Below are positions 1 through 8,987 of a stretch of DNA of 39,959 bases, piece by piece (the stretch's first letter is position 1; every line of letters begins with the position of its first letter). The DNA lies in NCBI GenBank assembly GCA_002683655.1, contig NYTS01000048.1, positions 2,385 through 42,343 on the forward strand, written 5' to 3'. The notes under the pieces are model-generated. The model was not told the origin of the DNA and ran no database searches. It saw only the letters and a list, made by a program, of their open reading frames with translations. The translations under genes were made by a program, and so were the position numbers. This DNA is from Deltaproteobacteria bacterium (GTDB taxonomy: Bacteria; SAR324; NAC60-12).

Positions 1-17
1 CTTAGTGAGTTGCGCAG

Positions 18-152
18 ATGAAGCGAACCTACCAACCCAACAACCGTCGGCGCAAAATGAAGCATGGCTTCCGCGCACGGATGGCGACTAAAAATGGTCA
101 AGCCATCATCAAGCGACGACGAGCCAAGGGACGCAAGCGACTGTCTGCTTAG
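18..152 (+). CDS. rpmH: 50S ribosomal protein L34
   Basis: A 44-residue, highly basic protein that starts [18 protein letters not shown] and ends in an Arg/Lys-rich tail (GRKRLSA). This is the standard L34 sequence and length. L34 is a structural protein of the large ribosomal subunit. Its TAG stop shares a base with the GTG start of the next gene, rnpA, which is the usual translationally coupled pair. The gene is too short for many ORF callers but is unambiguous. Its promoter, and probably dnaA and the origin, would lie upstream of the window; that is inferred from the conserved gene order in other bacteria. Confidence 0.97.
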   Translation: MKRTYQPNNRRRKMKHGFRARMATKNGQAIIKRRRAKGRKRLSA

Positions 153-514
153 TGACTTCAAGGCGTTATCCGAAGCGGGTGCGCCTTTGTGGTCGGAGTG
201 AGGTGGCCCGAATCTTTCTGCATGGGAACTACCGAGGATTAGGACTGATCAGCATCAAGTACCTTGCTAGTTCCGGTTCGGAAAGCCGCTTCCTTGTCAC
301 GGTGAGTAAGCGCGTAGGACACGCACCTTTGCGAAATCGACTGAAACGTTTGCTTCGAGAAGCAATTCGCCAGCACCGATACCAAATTTGCCAGCCTGTT
401 GATGTCTGCTTCATGATCACTAAAAAACCACAACGTCCCGTGGAGCAGACTTACATTGAGAGTGCGGTTCACCAAGCTTTCCAATTTCTTAACGCCCAGA
501 CTGCTGAAGACTAA
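152..514 (+). CDS. rnpA: Ribonuclease P protein component
   Basis: A 120-aa basic protein that binds the catalytic RNase P RNA and helps mature the 5' ends of tRNAs. The signature RNR box region, [20 protein letters not shown], is present at about residues 54-73, preceded by the RFLVTVSKR strand that packs on it. The GTG start at 152 overlaps the rpmH stop by one base, so the two are almost certainly translated together. The length is normal for RnpA. It is followed within 6 bp by yidD, matching the conserved rpmH-rnpA-yidD-yidC operon. Confidence 0.96.
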   Translation: MTSRRYPKRVRLCGRSEVARIFLHGNYRGLGLISIKYLASSGSESRFLVTVSKRVGHAPLRNRLKRLLREAIRQHRYQICQPVDVCFMITKKPQRPVEQTYIESAVHQAFQFLNAQTAED

Positions 515-519
515 CCAGT

Positions 520-813
520 ATGGACGTTCCCTCTGCATCCTATCCTGAGCCATCATCCTCAAGATTACTGTCCCGAGGACTGATAGCCTGCATCAAGCTT
601 TACCAATATTGTCTGTCTCCGCTTTTACCAAGATCATGCCGCTTCTACCCAAGCTGTTCTAACTATGCACTGGAAGCTCTTCAACAGCATGGTTGTGGCA
701 AAGGTGGGTGGCTGGCGCTTCGAAGAATTCTTTGCTGTCATCCTCTTCATCCTGGGGGATACGACCCTGTTCCTGATAAGCACACCAAATCCACTAAATC
801 TTTAAACCTCTAA
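520..813 (+). CDS. yidD: Membrane protein insertion efficiency factor YidD
   Basis: A 97-aa protein of the YidD (DUF37) family, which sits at the inner face of the membrane and helps YidC-dependent insertion. The diagnostic core is visible: [34 protein letters not shown] at about residues 21-54, with the [11 protein letters not shown] motif, followed by [24 protein letters not shown]. An N-terminal amphipathic helix is expected for the family. It lies between rnpA (5 bp upstream) and yidC (17 bp downstream), the canonical position. The last ten or so residues are polar and not conserved. Confidence 0.94.
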   Translation: MDVPSASYPEPSSSRLLSRGLIACIKLYQYCLSPLLPRSCRFYPSCSNYALEALQQHGCGKGGWLALRRILCCHPLHPGGYDPVPDKHTKSTKSLNL

Positions 814-830
814 TCCGGCCTGAAATCACT

Positions 831-2555
831 ATGGAGAAACAAACCCTTCTAGCAATCGCTCTGTCGGCTGCTGTGCTGATTGGCTGGCAGTTCCTCTTTC
901 CGCCACCACCACCACCGCCAACTTCGACGACCGTACCCACAGCCACTGACACGTCTACCACTATAGTGGTAGACGAGAACGAATCAGCTGTTTCTAAAAA
1001 CTCTGCCTCTCCACTGAGTGCTAGCTTACCAAGTGTGGATGAAAGCCAACCCGCCAAACAAGTTGTTGTTGAAACTCCGCATTACCGATTGACCTTCAAT
1101 ACTAGGGGCGCAGTTGCCGAAAGCCTGTTGCTTCAGGAGTATCAGCACAACAAGGGACGGCTGACTCTCAGCACATGGTTTCCCTATCTCACATCGTTTT
1201 TAGGGGCTAGTAACGAAGAAATAGTCACAGAGGACAACAAGGTGAACATGTTCGCCAACGACCTCGACAATGTGCATCAATTTGCTGTCGAGTTGGAAGA
1301 CGATCCCCAGCTTTCTGCCCGACTCCAACGTACTGTTTTCTCTGAATCACAAGGAGATTTGCGACTTGAAGAAGGTACAGCCTCCCTACAATTCGTTTCT
1401 CCTGTTGTTGACGGACTGCAGCTGATCAAGACCTTCGAGTTCTTCGCTGATTCCTTCCAGATAGGCTATCGGGTACAGGTGATTAACCGCTCTCAGGAAG
1501 CAAAGTCCTTGCGGATTCGCCACGTCTTTGGAGAAGGCCGAGTTCAGAACGATGACTATCAACAACAAGGGGCCCACATCGGGCCGGTATACTTTGTTGA
1601 AGATAGTATGGAGACTGAAAGCAACAGCGATGTCCAACAAGAATTTCAAGTGGCAAATGCTGAGTGGTTTGGGGTGGAAGATCAGTTCTTCCTGAATGCA
1701 GTTCGAGCTGAATCACCAATCCGTTTCGCCTACTTCCGTTCTGCTGCCGCTCTAGTGGATCAACGGTCTATGCTGCGCCCGTACTTTGGCGCACGCTTAC
1801 CTTTGGTGAGCCTACAGCCAGAGCGACAGATTGAATCAAATTTTCGCGCCTACTTTGGGCCAAAATTAGAAGATGAAATGCTGAAATTTGGTCACAATCT
1901 GCGTGAATCAAATGCAATGTTCTTGGAAACCCTGGCAGCACCACTACTGACGCTATTGCACTGGATTTTTGGCTACGTTGGAAACTATGGCATCGCCATT
2001 ATCATCCTGACCATCATCGTTCGGTTACTGCTGTTCCCGCTAACCTATAAGGGGATGAAGGGGATGAAGCGGATGCAGCAGCTGGCGCCACGAATGAAAA
2101 AAATCCAGGAGAAGTATAAAGACAATAGAGAGAAATTGAACCAAGAGATGATGGAATTGTACCGCAAAAACAAAGTCAACCCACTGGGGGGCTGCTTGCC
2201 GCTACTTCTGCAAATTCCTGTGTTCATCGCCCTCTACAGTGCTCTCTCTGGTGCTGTTGAACTGCGTCATGCGCCCTTCATGCTCTGGCTCTCGGACATG
2301 TCCGCTCCTGATGGCCTTGGAATCACACCAATTCTGATGGGAGTGAGCCTCTACTTCCAACAAAAACTAACTCCCACAGCTGCCACGATGGACCCCATGC
2401 AAGCGAAGATCATGCAGTACCTCCCACTGGTGTTCACCATTTTTACTTTCACTTTCCCTGCTGGACTGACACTCTACTGGTTGACCAGTAACTTGCTTTC
2501 CATTGCGCAACAGCAACTTCTTAACCGAATCAAAACTCCAGAACTTCAGGACTAG
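831..2555 (+). CDS. yidC: Membrane protein insertase YidC
   Basis: A 574-aa Oxa1/YidC/Alb3 protein that inserts inner-membrane proteins, alone or with SecYEG. It is the long Gram-negative form: an N-terminal membrane anchor (residues about 5-24), a Pro/Thr/Ser-rich linker to about residue 80, a large periplasmic beta domain (about 80-355) and the conserved insertase domain from about 365. Membrane segments include GIAIIILTIIVRLLLFPLT with the functional arginine, GCLPLLLQIPVFIALYSAL, and a C-terminal YLPLVFTIFTFTFPAGLTLYW. The linker is coded by DNA that contains a perfect 24-bp palindrome (952-975). The proline run (PPPPPPP near residue 25) comes from a CCACCACC-type repeat. Confidence 0.97.
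   Translation: MEKQTLLAIALSAAVLIGWQFLFPPPPPPPTSTTVPTATDTSTTIVVDENESAVSKNSASPLSASLPSVDESQPAKQVVVETPHYRLTFNTRGAVAESLLLQEYQHNKGRLTLSTWFPYLTSFLGASNEEIVTEDNKVNMFANDLDNVHQFAVELEDDPQLSARLQRTVFSESQGDLRLEEGTASLQFVSPVVDGLQLIKTFEFFADSFQIGYRVQVINRSQEAKSLRIRHVFGEGRVQNDDYQQQGAHIGPVYFVEDSMETESNSDVQQEFQVANAEWFGVEDQFFLNAVRAESPIRFAYFRSAAALVDQRSMLRPYFGARLPLVSLQPERQIESNFRAYFGPKLEDEMLKFGHNLRESNAMFLETLAAPLLTLLHWIFGYVGNYGIAIIILTIIVRLLLFPLTYKGMKGMKRMQQLAPRMKKIQEKYKDNREKLNQEMMELYRKNKVNPLGGCLPLLLQIPVFIALYSALSGAVELRHAPFMLWLSDMSAPDGLGITPILMGVSLYFQQKLTPTAATMDPMQAKIMQYLPLVFTIFTFTFPAGLTLYWLTSNLLSIAQQQLLNRIKTPELQD
952..975. repeat. 24-bp perfect palindrome inside yidC
   Basis: Two 12-base arms, CGTCTACCACTA and TAGTGGTAGACG, are exact reverse complements with no spacer. 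The palindrome stops at 951/976, where both flanking bases are A. It lies in the part of yidC that codes the non-conserved linker (Asp-Thr-Ser-Thr-Thr-Ile-Val-Val-Asp), so protein sequence constrains it little. It does not match the common parS consensus TGTTTCACGTGAAACA. It could be a protein-binding site, a palindromic repeat unit or a chance event; its role is unknown. Confidence 0.7.
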
Positions 2556-2567
2556 CAGGCCTTCGGC

Positions 2568-4283
2568 ATGCTTCAATTCCTCACTCCTTTATGGCTGCTG
2601 GCTCTCCCAGCAGTCATTCTGCCTTGGTTTTGGCCGCAGCTAAAGCCACGGACTCGCCAACCTCAGCCTTTCTCTGCTTTTTTCCTGCTGCCGCCAGAAA
2701 CACTGAGACAGCAGCTTAGATTTTCTCGTGAAGATTTTTGGATCAAACTTCTGCGCAGTCTGTTGGTACTACTTACTGTACTTTTGCTAGCTCGCCCTTA
2801 CTGGCTGGAGGAACCTCCTCCATTGGAACTATGGGTCGTTGATGACAGTGCTAGCCTGACGACCCAGCCTTTGCTACAGTCCAATCTACCGAAGGGAAAA
2901 CAACCGCTTCTGCTTTCAGAATTATTTCCTCCTCCAGCAGAAGCCCCAGTACAAACCAAGTTTCAGGGAAGTTTTTTTGCTGGCACACCTAATCTAGGAG
3001 AGATCGGACAAGCCATCATGCAATCGAGACCAAAAACGGAACGTGATCGTCGACTGATTATCAACTTGGTGTCCGATTTTCAGCGTTCCCAATACTGGCC
3101 TTATACTCCCGTTGCGCTACCCATTGAATGGCGTTTTGAAAGACCACAAGGGCTACAATCCACACCTAATTTGGGATTACGGCAGCTTCGTGTAAAAACA
3201 GAAGGGAAGCTAAGCGCAGTTCTTGAGGTAGAACTCTTTGGGGAACAACCACAATCTACAGAGGTGCGCATCACTGTGGAGCAAAGATCTCAAAAGCTGC
3301 ACGATTCCGTCATCAGTTGGAAAGGTACACCAGAGCCTCAGCGATTAGCACTAAGTCCTGAATACGAGCATCACGCACCTTTACAAATACTGATTGAACC
3401 TCAGCTTCCAGATCCTGACTATGACAATCACTATTACTTTCAATCGTCACGAAGAGATGATCTGCGGGTGGGGTTACTAAGTACTGAGGGAGTTTCTGCA
3501 CTTTATCGGTACGGGCTGCACCCTTTGAAATCAGCACTGAATGCCAACGACTTCTTCTCTTTCCTATTCAGCAATCCAGAAACTCTGAAGGCGGCAAACC
3601 CTGATCTTGTAATTCTATTGGCTGATGATCCAAGAAGATTTGAAGATATCTACCCCGAAACGCCGATCCGTCTGTTCGTACCAACTCGTCCAGCAGACTG
3701 GAGCAACTTGGCAGCAGACAATCATAGCCTGTTACCCAAAGAGCAACTCGCTCTTGACTGGAGCAAAGCTGACCTCGGGCCTGAGTGGTTGATTGAACAA
3801 TCCATACCGGGCCTGCATCAAGCCACCGCTCAACAACTGTGGCTATTGGACACTGGCGTCTCAAATACTTGGGGGCCTCTCTACCAGCAGCAAAGCTTCG
3901 TAGACCAGCTTCGTGACTGGCTGAATTATCTCTGGCAAGAACACCCGAGGCGTCAGTTGGGAAGCTTAAAGGTAGGGCAACAGGTTTCAGGGGTCACATC
4001 CGGATGGCGATGGCCAGGGCACTACGAACTGAAGGACGATAATCTTACACTGGCTTTCGCAGTCAACTTGGCTGAACAAGAGAGTCTGCCAGAGTTGATG
4101 ACCGAAGAGGAACTGGAGCAGATGCAGAGTTTTTTCACTGACCAGGCAGCATTTACAGATCGTCAGCAGGCGGCTAGTGACACTCTACAGGACTGGCTGC
4201 GTTGGTTGCTTTTGCTACTGTTGTTATTGGAAGTGCTTTGGGTATTGAAACGACTCTTGAGACCAGAGGCATCGCCAACCTGA
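2568..4283 (+). CDS. BatA-type membrane protein with N-terminal double-transmembrane domain
   Basis: A 571-aa protein. The N-terminus (LTPLWLLALPAVILPWFWP, then LLRSLLVLLTVLLLARPYW) has the two-helix arrangement of the aerotolerance-related BatA N-terminal domain family, in which the first helix is followed by a basic loop and then the second helix. The stretch after the second helix, LELWVVDDSASL, resembles the first strand of a von Willebrand A domain, but the full metal-site motif DxSxS is only partly present. A leucine-rich membrane segment, LRWLLLLLLLLEVLWVLKRLL, ends the protein. Most of the chain would therefore be periplasmic or extracytoplasmic between anchors. It follows yidC by 12 bp and may be cotranscribed. 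No catalytic function can be read from the sequence. Confidence 0.7.
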   Translation: MLQFLTPLWLLALPAVILPWFWPQLKPRTRQPQPFSAFFLLPPETLRQQLRFSREDFWIKLLRSLLVLLTVLLLARPYWLEEPPPLELWVVDDSASLTTQPLLQSNLPKGKQPLLLSELFPPPAEAPVQTKFQGSFFAGTPNLGEIGQAIMQSRPKTERDRRLIINLVSDFQRSQYWPYTPVALPIEWRFERPQGLQSTPNLGLRQLRVKTEGKLSAVLEVELFGEQPQSTEVRITVEQRSQKLHDSVISWKGTPEPQRLALSPEYEHHAPLQILIEPQLPDPDYDNHYYFQSSRRDDLRVGLLSTEGVSALYRYGLHPLKSALNANDFFSFLFSNPETLKAANPDLVILLADDPRRFEDIYPETPIRLFVPTRPADWSNLAADNHSLLPKEQLALDWSKADLGPEWLIEQSIPGLHQATAQQLWLLDTGVSNTWGPLYQQQSFVDQLRDWLNYLWQEHPRRQLGSLKVGQQVSGVTSGWRWPGHYELKDDNLTLAFAVNLAEQESLPELMTEEELEQMQSFFTDQAAFTDRQQAASDTLQDWLRWLLLLLLLLEVLWVLKRLLRPEASPT

Positions 4284-4326
4284 TTGGCCTCCCACTTTTC
4301 ATGTAAGACCGTAGAGACTTTAAATT

Positions 4327-6726
4327 TTACTCGGGGAACACATTACGAATGACATCCTGTTCGCTGGCGGGCAGTAGGAAGATGCTTTCCATATCCTGGA
4401 CCATGTGCTTGGGAACAGCCTGAGAAATATGATAATTCCCTTTTCGCCCGAGTACTACATCCAGAAAACGCGTCATCAGCTCTTTTGGGGGCACAAACAG
4501 ACCATCTGAAAATTGCAAATGACGCTGCTTATCTCTTGGCACAATGAAATCCCCGCGATCTTCACTGTACTCAAGTTCTACTCCACTTGTGTTGAAGAAA
4601 CCATAAGCCAACACTTTTGCTTCAGCAACTCCCTTGAGGAACTCCCAGAGCGTATCCGCATCGTTTAGCAGGGTGTCCATCATCCTGCTTTCTGACGCTG
4701 GTTCCTCCGGATCAAAATCTCGACCAACTCGTTCCACATAGCCACTGAAGGTATGAGCTTTTTCCAAGACTTCTAGGATCATTCTGGCCTGCCTCGAACG
4801 TAAGGTGAGGATATTGCGCTTCAGTATGCCCATCACATCCGACTCATACGGTTCAAATCGGCCACGATTTTCTTCCCGAGACTGTCCAAGCTTGCTGATC
4901 ATCTTCGAAGCACTAGGCTGACTTGGATCCGCTTTTGGTTGGGCCTTTTTCACGGATGTTGGTGCCTCTGTCTCAGTCACAGGTGCTTTGGTTGCCAAGG
5001 TGGCCAGGCGTAATTGAACTGGCTCCATGATTTCCTTCATCTCCCTAGCAAAGATCTGTTGTTGTTGTTGTTGTGGATCCAACAACTGTTCAATCATCCA
5101 TACCAGATCGTTACCGCCACGCCAGCTATCTTGCAGGTAATGCTGAAGACTTGTTGCTCTACCGGCATAGATGCGCTGCATCTCCTTGACTTCTCCTGCT
5201 GCATCACTTCCTGCAGAGCCAAATCCTTTAGGAAAGAAACTTCCTGCTTGTTGTAGGCTGGTCACAATCGACTGGAAGAGTTCGTAGACATTACCCAGAG
5301 AAAAGGCCGCTCCGGAGAGAGCGTCTCGCTCATCGTAGGCCTGATTGAGGATTTGATAGACTTGCAGAGAAGGCATCTCCGGCTCAGCATCCAAACGCTC
5401 AATTGCTTTATTGAGCTGCCGGGCATAGCTACCCATCGTGTCTCGACCATCACGCATCAGGCGCAACGCACTCAGGATGCCCTCCTCGACCTGAAGATGA
5501 AACAACCTTCGGCCTTCCATGGAGGTCTGTAGTTGCCAGGTTACCTTCTCTGTAGAGTGGGCAATCCGGTCTCCTCTTTCTAATAATCCACTGACTGCTT
5601 TCAGGGCCCTAGCGAGAAACAGTGCGGAGACCGTGTGTGGTCGGCAGGAATCGTAGACCTTCCCAAACGCCAAAGAGAGGTTGAAGAGGATGCTCTGTAC
5701 CTGTCGCAATGTCTGCCCAACCGTGTTTAAATTGGTGGAGACAAAGTGGATGAATTTCATGTCAGAGATACATTTTTCTCTGAACTCTTTCAGGAGTTGG
5801 GGACCATTGTCTGGTGATTCCTTGAAGCTCTGCTGAAGTTGTTTGAGGTGCTTGTCCACAAAGCGAAATGGTTCCAGTGGAACGTGGAGATCCTGCAACT
5901 TCAGCGTCAGATCAACACAAATTTGCTCCAGTTCTTCGCGTTGTTCGACAGGGATTTGTTGGACACTGGCATGATATTGATCAATGCGTGTTTGAATATG
6001 TTCGAGGCGCTTATAAACTGTATCAAGGGTGCGCTCTGGCTCCTTGATCTGAGGCTGCTTGAGAAAGGCCCAAAGAATTTGATCCTGAACCGTTAGCAGT
6101 TTCTGAACATGATTGAAAAAGAGATAGATGATCTGTAGTTCAGGGGCCTGCAGACGGTAGTTGAGATCCTTGAATTGTGGGGAGGTGAGAAGTTTCTGTG
6201 CAAGTGGTTCGAAGGATTTGATCTGCTCACGAACAAACTGTTGCTGCTCAGATGACATACGAATTTCTTCTGGCAGCAGGGGCCAACGTTGCTGTTCCGC
6301 AGCTTTCCCCAAAGCCTGCACTCCTTGCCAAGCAATTTGGACGGCATCTGCGATCCGCAATCCCTTGGGTTCTGTCATATAGAAACCGTACTCTAGGCAG
6401 AGATGAACACACTGGCAGAGATGAATGATGCGCTCACTCATACCCATGAATAACGTTGCTTGCCTTTGGAAAATCTCGTTTGAGCGACACTTCTGTGTCA
6501 ACTCGGAATTCAATTGATTAATTTCCTGTAGGGTCGCTACAATATTTTTCTGATCTTCTAGGCGGATGAACCAGAGATTTTCCTTAGTGAAAATCGTTTT
6601 GATGAACTGCTGAATTTCCTGAGTTTCCTGCTGCGAGCGCCGAAGTTGGGGAACACTGCTACTACGCTGGGTTTTCAGGGAAGACTGCTTCTGACGAAGG
6701 CTTGCGGCTACTTGTTCACTAGACAA
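4327..6726 (-). CDS. Large helical, glutamine-rich protein of unknown function
   Basis: A 799-aa protein I do not recognise. It has no signal peptide or clear membrane helix, so it is probably cytoplasmic. Residues about 1-560 are rich in Gln, Leu, Glu and Lys with heptad-like spacing that suggests long helices or coiled coil. A polyglutamine run (PQQQQQQ) sits near residue 552. A Pro/Ser/Lys/Thr-rich linker covers about residues 585-625, after which a more globular C-terminal domain runs to the end (motifs LRSRQARMILEVLEKAHTF and FSDGLFVPPKELMTRFLDVVLGRKG). It is convergent with the BatA-like gene (43 bp gap) and divergent from dxs (112 bp gap). The ATG at 6726 has AGGTG about eight bases upstream on the minus strand. 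The open frame and its protein-like composition make it a real gene. Confidence 0.85.
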   Translation of the reverse strand: MSSEQVAASLRQKQSSLKTQRSSSVPQLRRSQQETQEIQQFIKTIFTKENLWFIRLEDQKNIVATLQEINQLNSELTQKCRSNEIFQRQATLFMGMSERIIHLCQCVHLCLEYGFYMTEPKGLRIADAVQIAWQGVQALGKAAEQQRWPLLPEEIRMSSEQQQFVREQIKSFEPLAQKLLTSPQFKDLNYRLQAPELQIIYLFFNHVQKLLTVQDQILWAFLKQPQIKEPERTLDTVYKRLEHIQTRIDQYHASVQQIPVEQREELEQICVDLTLKLQDLHVPLEPFRFVDKHLKQLQQSFKESPDNGPQLLKEFREKCISDMKFIHFVSTNLNTVGQTLRQVQSILFNLSLAFGKVYDSCRPHTVSALFLARALKAVSGLLERGDRIAHSTEKVTWQLQTSMEGRRLFHLQVEEGILSALRLMRDGRDTMGSYARQLNKAIERLDAEPEMPSLQVYQILNQAYDERDALSGAAFSLGNVYELFQSIVTSLQQAGSFFPKGFGSAGSDAAGEVKEMQRIYAGRATSLQHYLQDSWRGGNDLVWMIEQLLDPQQQQQQIFAREMKEIMEPVQLRLATLATKAPVTETEAPTSVKKAQPKADPSQPSASKMISKLGQSREENRGRFEPYESDVMGILKRNILTLRSRQARMILEVLEKAHTFSGYVERVGRDFDPEEPASESRMMDTLLNDADTLWEFLKGVAEAKVLAYGFFNTSGVELEYSEDRGDFIVPRDKQRHLQFSDGLFVPPKELMTRFLDVVLGRKGNYHISQAVPKHMVQDMESIFLLPASEQDVIRNVFPE

Positions 6727-6736
6727 AGCGCACCTG

Positions 6737-6789
6737 TTTCAACTGGGGGAAACAAATAAGTTCGACCAATCACAGCTCTTTCAACTGGG
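6737..6789. promoter_or_regulatory. Direct repeats in the divergent region upstream of dxs
   Basis: The 11-mer TTTCAACTGGG occurs at 6737-6747 and again at 6779-6789, 42 bp apart, which is about four helical turns. One base further out the copies also share CT (CTGTTTCAACTGGG and CTCTTTCAACTGGG). The first copy lies inside a small inverted repeat, GTTTC-AACTGGGG-GAAAC. The region separates a minus-strand gene from dxs, so paired sites in helical phase could bind a regulator. I see no convincing -35/-10 pair in the same gap. The regulatory role is inference. Confidence 0.35.
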
Positions 6790-6838
6790 CTTCTAAGCTC
6801 CACGAACCAAATAAACTGGCAGAGGCAGCGAACGAATC

Positions 6839-8767
6839 ATGCAAAATCGATCTTGGATTCTCGACGCTATCGCAAAACCCCACGACATTCAAACTCTCAG
6901 TACTCAAGAACTAGAGCAACTATCAGAAGACTGTCGGCAACGAATCATTGAGGTCACCAGCCAAAAGGGTGGACACCTAGCCTCTTCTCTTGGGGCTGTG
7001 GAGATTGCCGTAGCACTCTTCAAAGTATTTGATTTTCGTCGGGACCGAGTGGTCTGGGATGTGGGACACCAAGCTTATGCTCACAAGTTGCTCAGTGGAC
7101 GCAATGAACAGTTTGGCACACTGGCTCAATATGGTGGCATCAAGAAATTCTTGAGTCGTGACGAGAGCTCCTACGACCACTTTGGGGCTGGGCATGCCTC
7201 CACATCGATCTCGGCTGCGCTTGGAATGGCGTTCAGTCGAGACTTGCAACAGCAGGCCCACTATGTGATTGCAGTTATTGGGGATGGTGCAATGACCGGA
7301 GGGCTAGCTTTCGAAGCATTGAACCACAATGGCTTCGCCGGCAAGAACATGATCCTGATTGTCAATGACAACGGCATGAGCATTGATCCAAATGTTGGTG
7401 CACTCTCCAAAATGATCACACGAGTCATTTCTTCGCCTTCCTACAATTGGCTTCGTGACGAAACCCGAGAATGGGCCTCAAGGGTTCCTTTCTCCGAACC
7501 ACTCCAGCATGCTCTGCAAAAAATCAACACATCACTCAAGACCTTCCTCTTACCAGGAATGCTCTTTGAGCAATTGGGCTGGCGCTATTTTGGACCAATC
7601 AATGGCCACAGTGTCGGAGAGTTGGTCGAGTTACTCACCCATGTGAAAGATCTGGATGGACCGATTGTCATCCATGCACTGACACAGAAGGGCAAGGGCT
7701 ATTCTTTTGCAGAAGAAGACGCCTTCACCTACCATGGCGTGAGTCCTTTTGAACCAGAAACAGGAAACTTCGTCAAGAAATCAAGTAGTGGAATCAAGCA
7801 AAAAAGCTACTCCAAGGTATTTGCTGAGAAGTTGGGAGATTTGATGGAAGCCGACTCCCAAGTGGTGGCATTGAGTGCGGCAATGATGAGCGGAACCGGC
7901 ATCATTGGCCTTCATGAAAAATACCCAGAGCGAGTACTGGATGTTGGTATTGCGGAAGGGCATGCAGTCACATGTGCCGCAGGCTTAGCCGCAGAAGGCA
8001 GCAAACCTTTCGTGGCTATCTACTCAACGTTTCTGCAAAGAGCCTTGGATCACATCATTCACGACGTAGCGATTCAGAAACTACCTGTTCGCTTTGCCCT
8101 AGACCGTGCAGGACTCGTTGGAGTTGATGGTCCAACTCACCACGGCTGCTTTGATCTCACATACCTCCGAATGATCCCAAACATGGTAGTGATGGTCCCG
8201 GCTGATGGCTCCGAGTTGAGACTCATGACTCAGTTTGCGTACGAACATGAGGGACCGCTAGCCATGCGCTACCCAAGAGGCAACACTGCCATCTGTGATG
8301 AAAACGCCACAGAACCAATTCAGTTGGGCAAAGGGAAGGTCATTCAGGAGGGGTCAGACGTAGCACTCTTTGCAGTGGGTGTCATGGTCGAGACTGCAAT
8401 CGCTGTCGCTGAAATCCTCGAGGAACAGGGACTCAGCGTCGCTGTGATCAACGCTCGCTTTGTCAAACCTCTTGACGAAGAGCTTCTCCAAAAGTTTGCC
8501 CGAAGCCGTCAATTAATCGTCACTCTTGAAGAAAATGTAATTGCTGGAGGATTTGGTAGTGCAGTACTGGAATCCCTGCAACAATCAGGAACTGTCGTTC
8601 CAGTGCAGACAATCGGATTACCAGATCGCTATATTTCCCAAGGCAGTCCAGAGCAACAACGGGAAGAAGCGGGATTGAGTGTGACGAAGATTGTTGGAAG
8701 CATTACGGGGCGTCTGAGGGAAATACAATTAAAATCCAATAAATTCAGAAATGTAAAGGCCTCATAA
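6839..8767 (+). CDS. dxs: 1-deoxy-D-xylulose-5-phosphate synthase
   Basis: A 642-aa thiamine-diphosphate enzyme that condenses pyruvate and glyceraldehyde-3-phosphate, the first and flux-controlling step of the MEP isoprenoid pathway. The full-length family signature is present. The N-terminus has GGHLASSLGAVEIAVALF and VWDVGHQAYAHKLL. The ThDP-binding motif IAVIGDGAMTGGLAFEALN lies at about residues 145-163. GIAEGHAVTCAAGLAAEG and the Dxs-specific DRAGLVGVDGPTHHGCFDLTYLR follow in the pyrimidine-binding domain, with a transketolase C-terminal domain (VALFAVGVMVETA) after them. It stands alone between a divergent unknown gene and the AT-rich glycan block. The last 20 residues look less conserved and the DNA there is already AT-rich. 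Confidence 0.97.
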   Translation: MQNRSWILDAIAKPHDIQTLSTQELEQLSEDCRQRIIEVTSQKGGHLASSLGAVEIAVALFKVFDFRRDRVVWDVGHQAYAHKLLSGRNEQFGTLAQYGGIKKFLSRDESSYDHFGAGHASTSISAALGMAFSRDLQQQAHYVIAVIGDGAMTGGLAFEALNHNGFAGKNMILIVNDNGMSIDPNVGALSKMITRVISSPSYNWLRDETREWASRVPFSEPLQHALQKINTSLKTFLLPGMLFEQLGWRYFGPINGHSVGELVELLTHVKDLDGPIVIHALTQKGKGYSFAEEDAFTYHGVSPFEPETGNFVKKSSSGIKQKSYSKVFAEKLGDLMEADSQVVALSAAMMSGTGIIGLHEKYPERVLDVGIAEGHAVTCAAGLAAEGSKPFVAIYSTFLQRALDHIIHDVAIQKLPVRFALDRAGLVGVDGPTHHGCFDLTYLRMIPNMVVMVPADGSELRLMTQFAYEHEGPLAMRYPRGNTAICDENATEPIQLGKGKVIQEGSDVALFAVGVMVETAIAVAEILEEQGLSVAVINARFVKPLDEELLQKFARSRQLIVTLEENVIAGGFGSAVLESLQQSGTVVPVQTIGLPDRYISQGSPEQQREEAGLSVTKIVGSITGRLREIQLKSNKFRNVKAS

Positions 8768-8987
8768 GAAATTTTAAATTTGACTAACGACAACTCGATT
8801 AGAAAAAATATTAGGGATACCAAATTGCATCAAGTGAATCAATTTCTTATCACCTAGTGACGTTAATGGACCTAATAATATCTCTGATCTTTTAACTCCC
8901 ATTCCAGCGAATGATGAATCTGTATCAAACAGTTCAAAAATCGCAAACCCTACCTAGTGGCTTTTTCTGGCCTAATTTCAACGATCA

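Noticed and set aside
952-975. parS identity for the yidC palindrome.
   Set aside because: The sequence does not resemble TGTTTCACGTGAAACA, so there is no basis to call it a ParB site.
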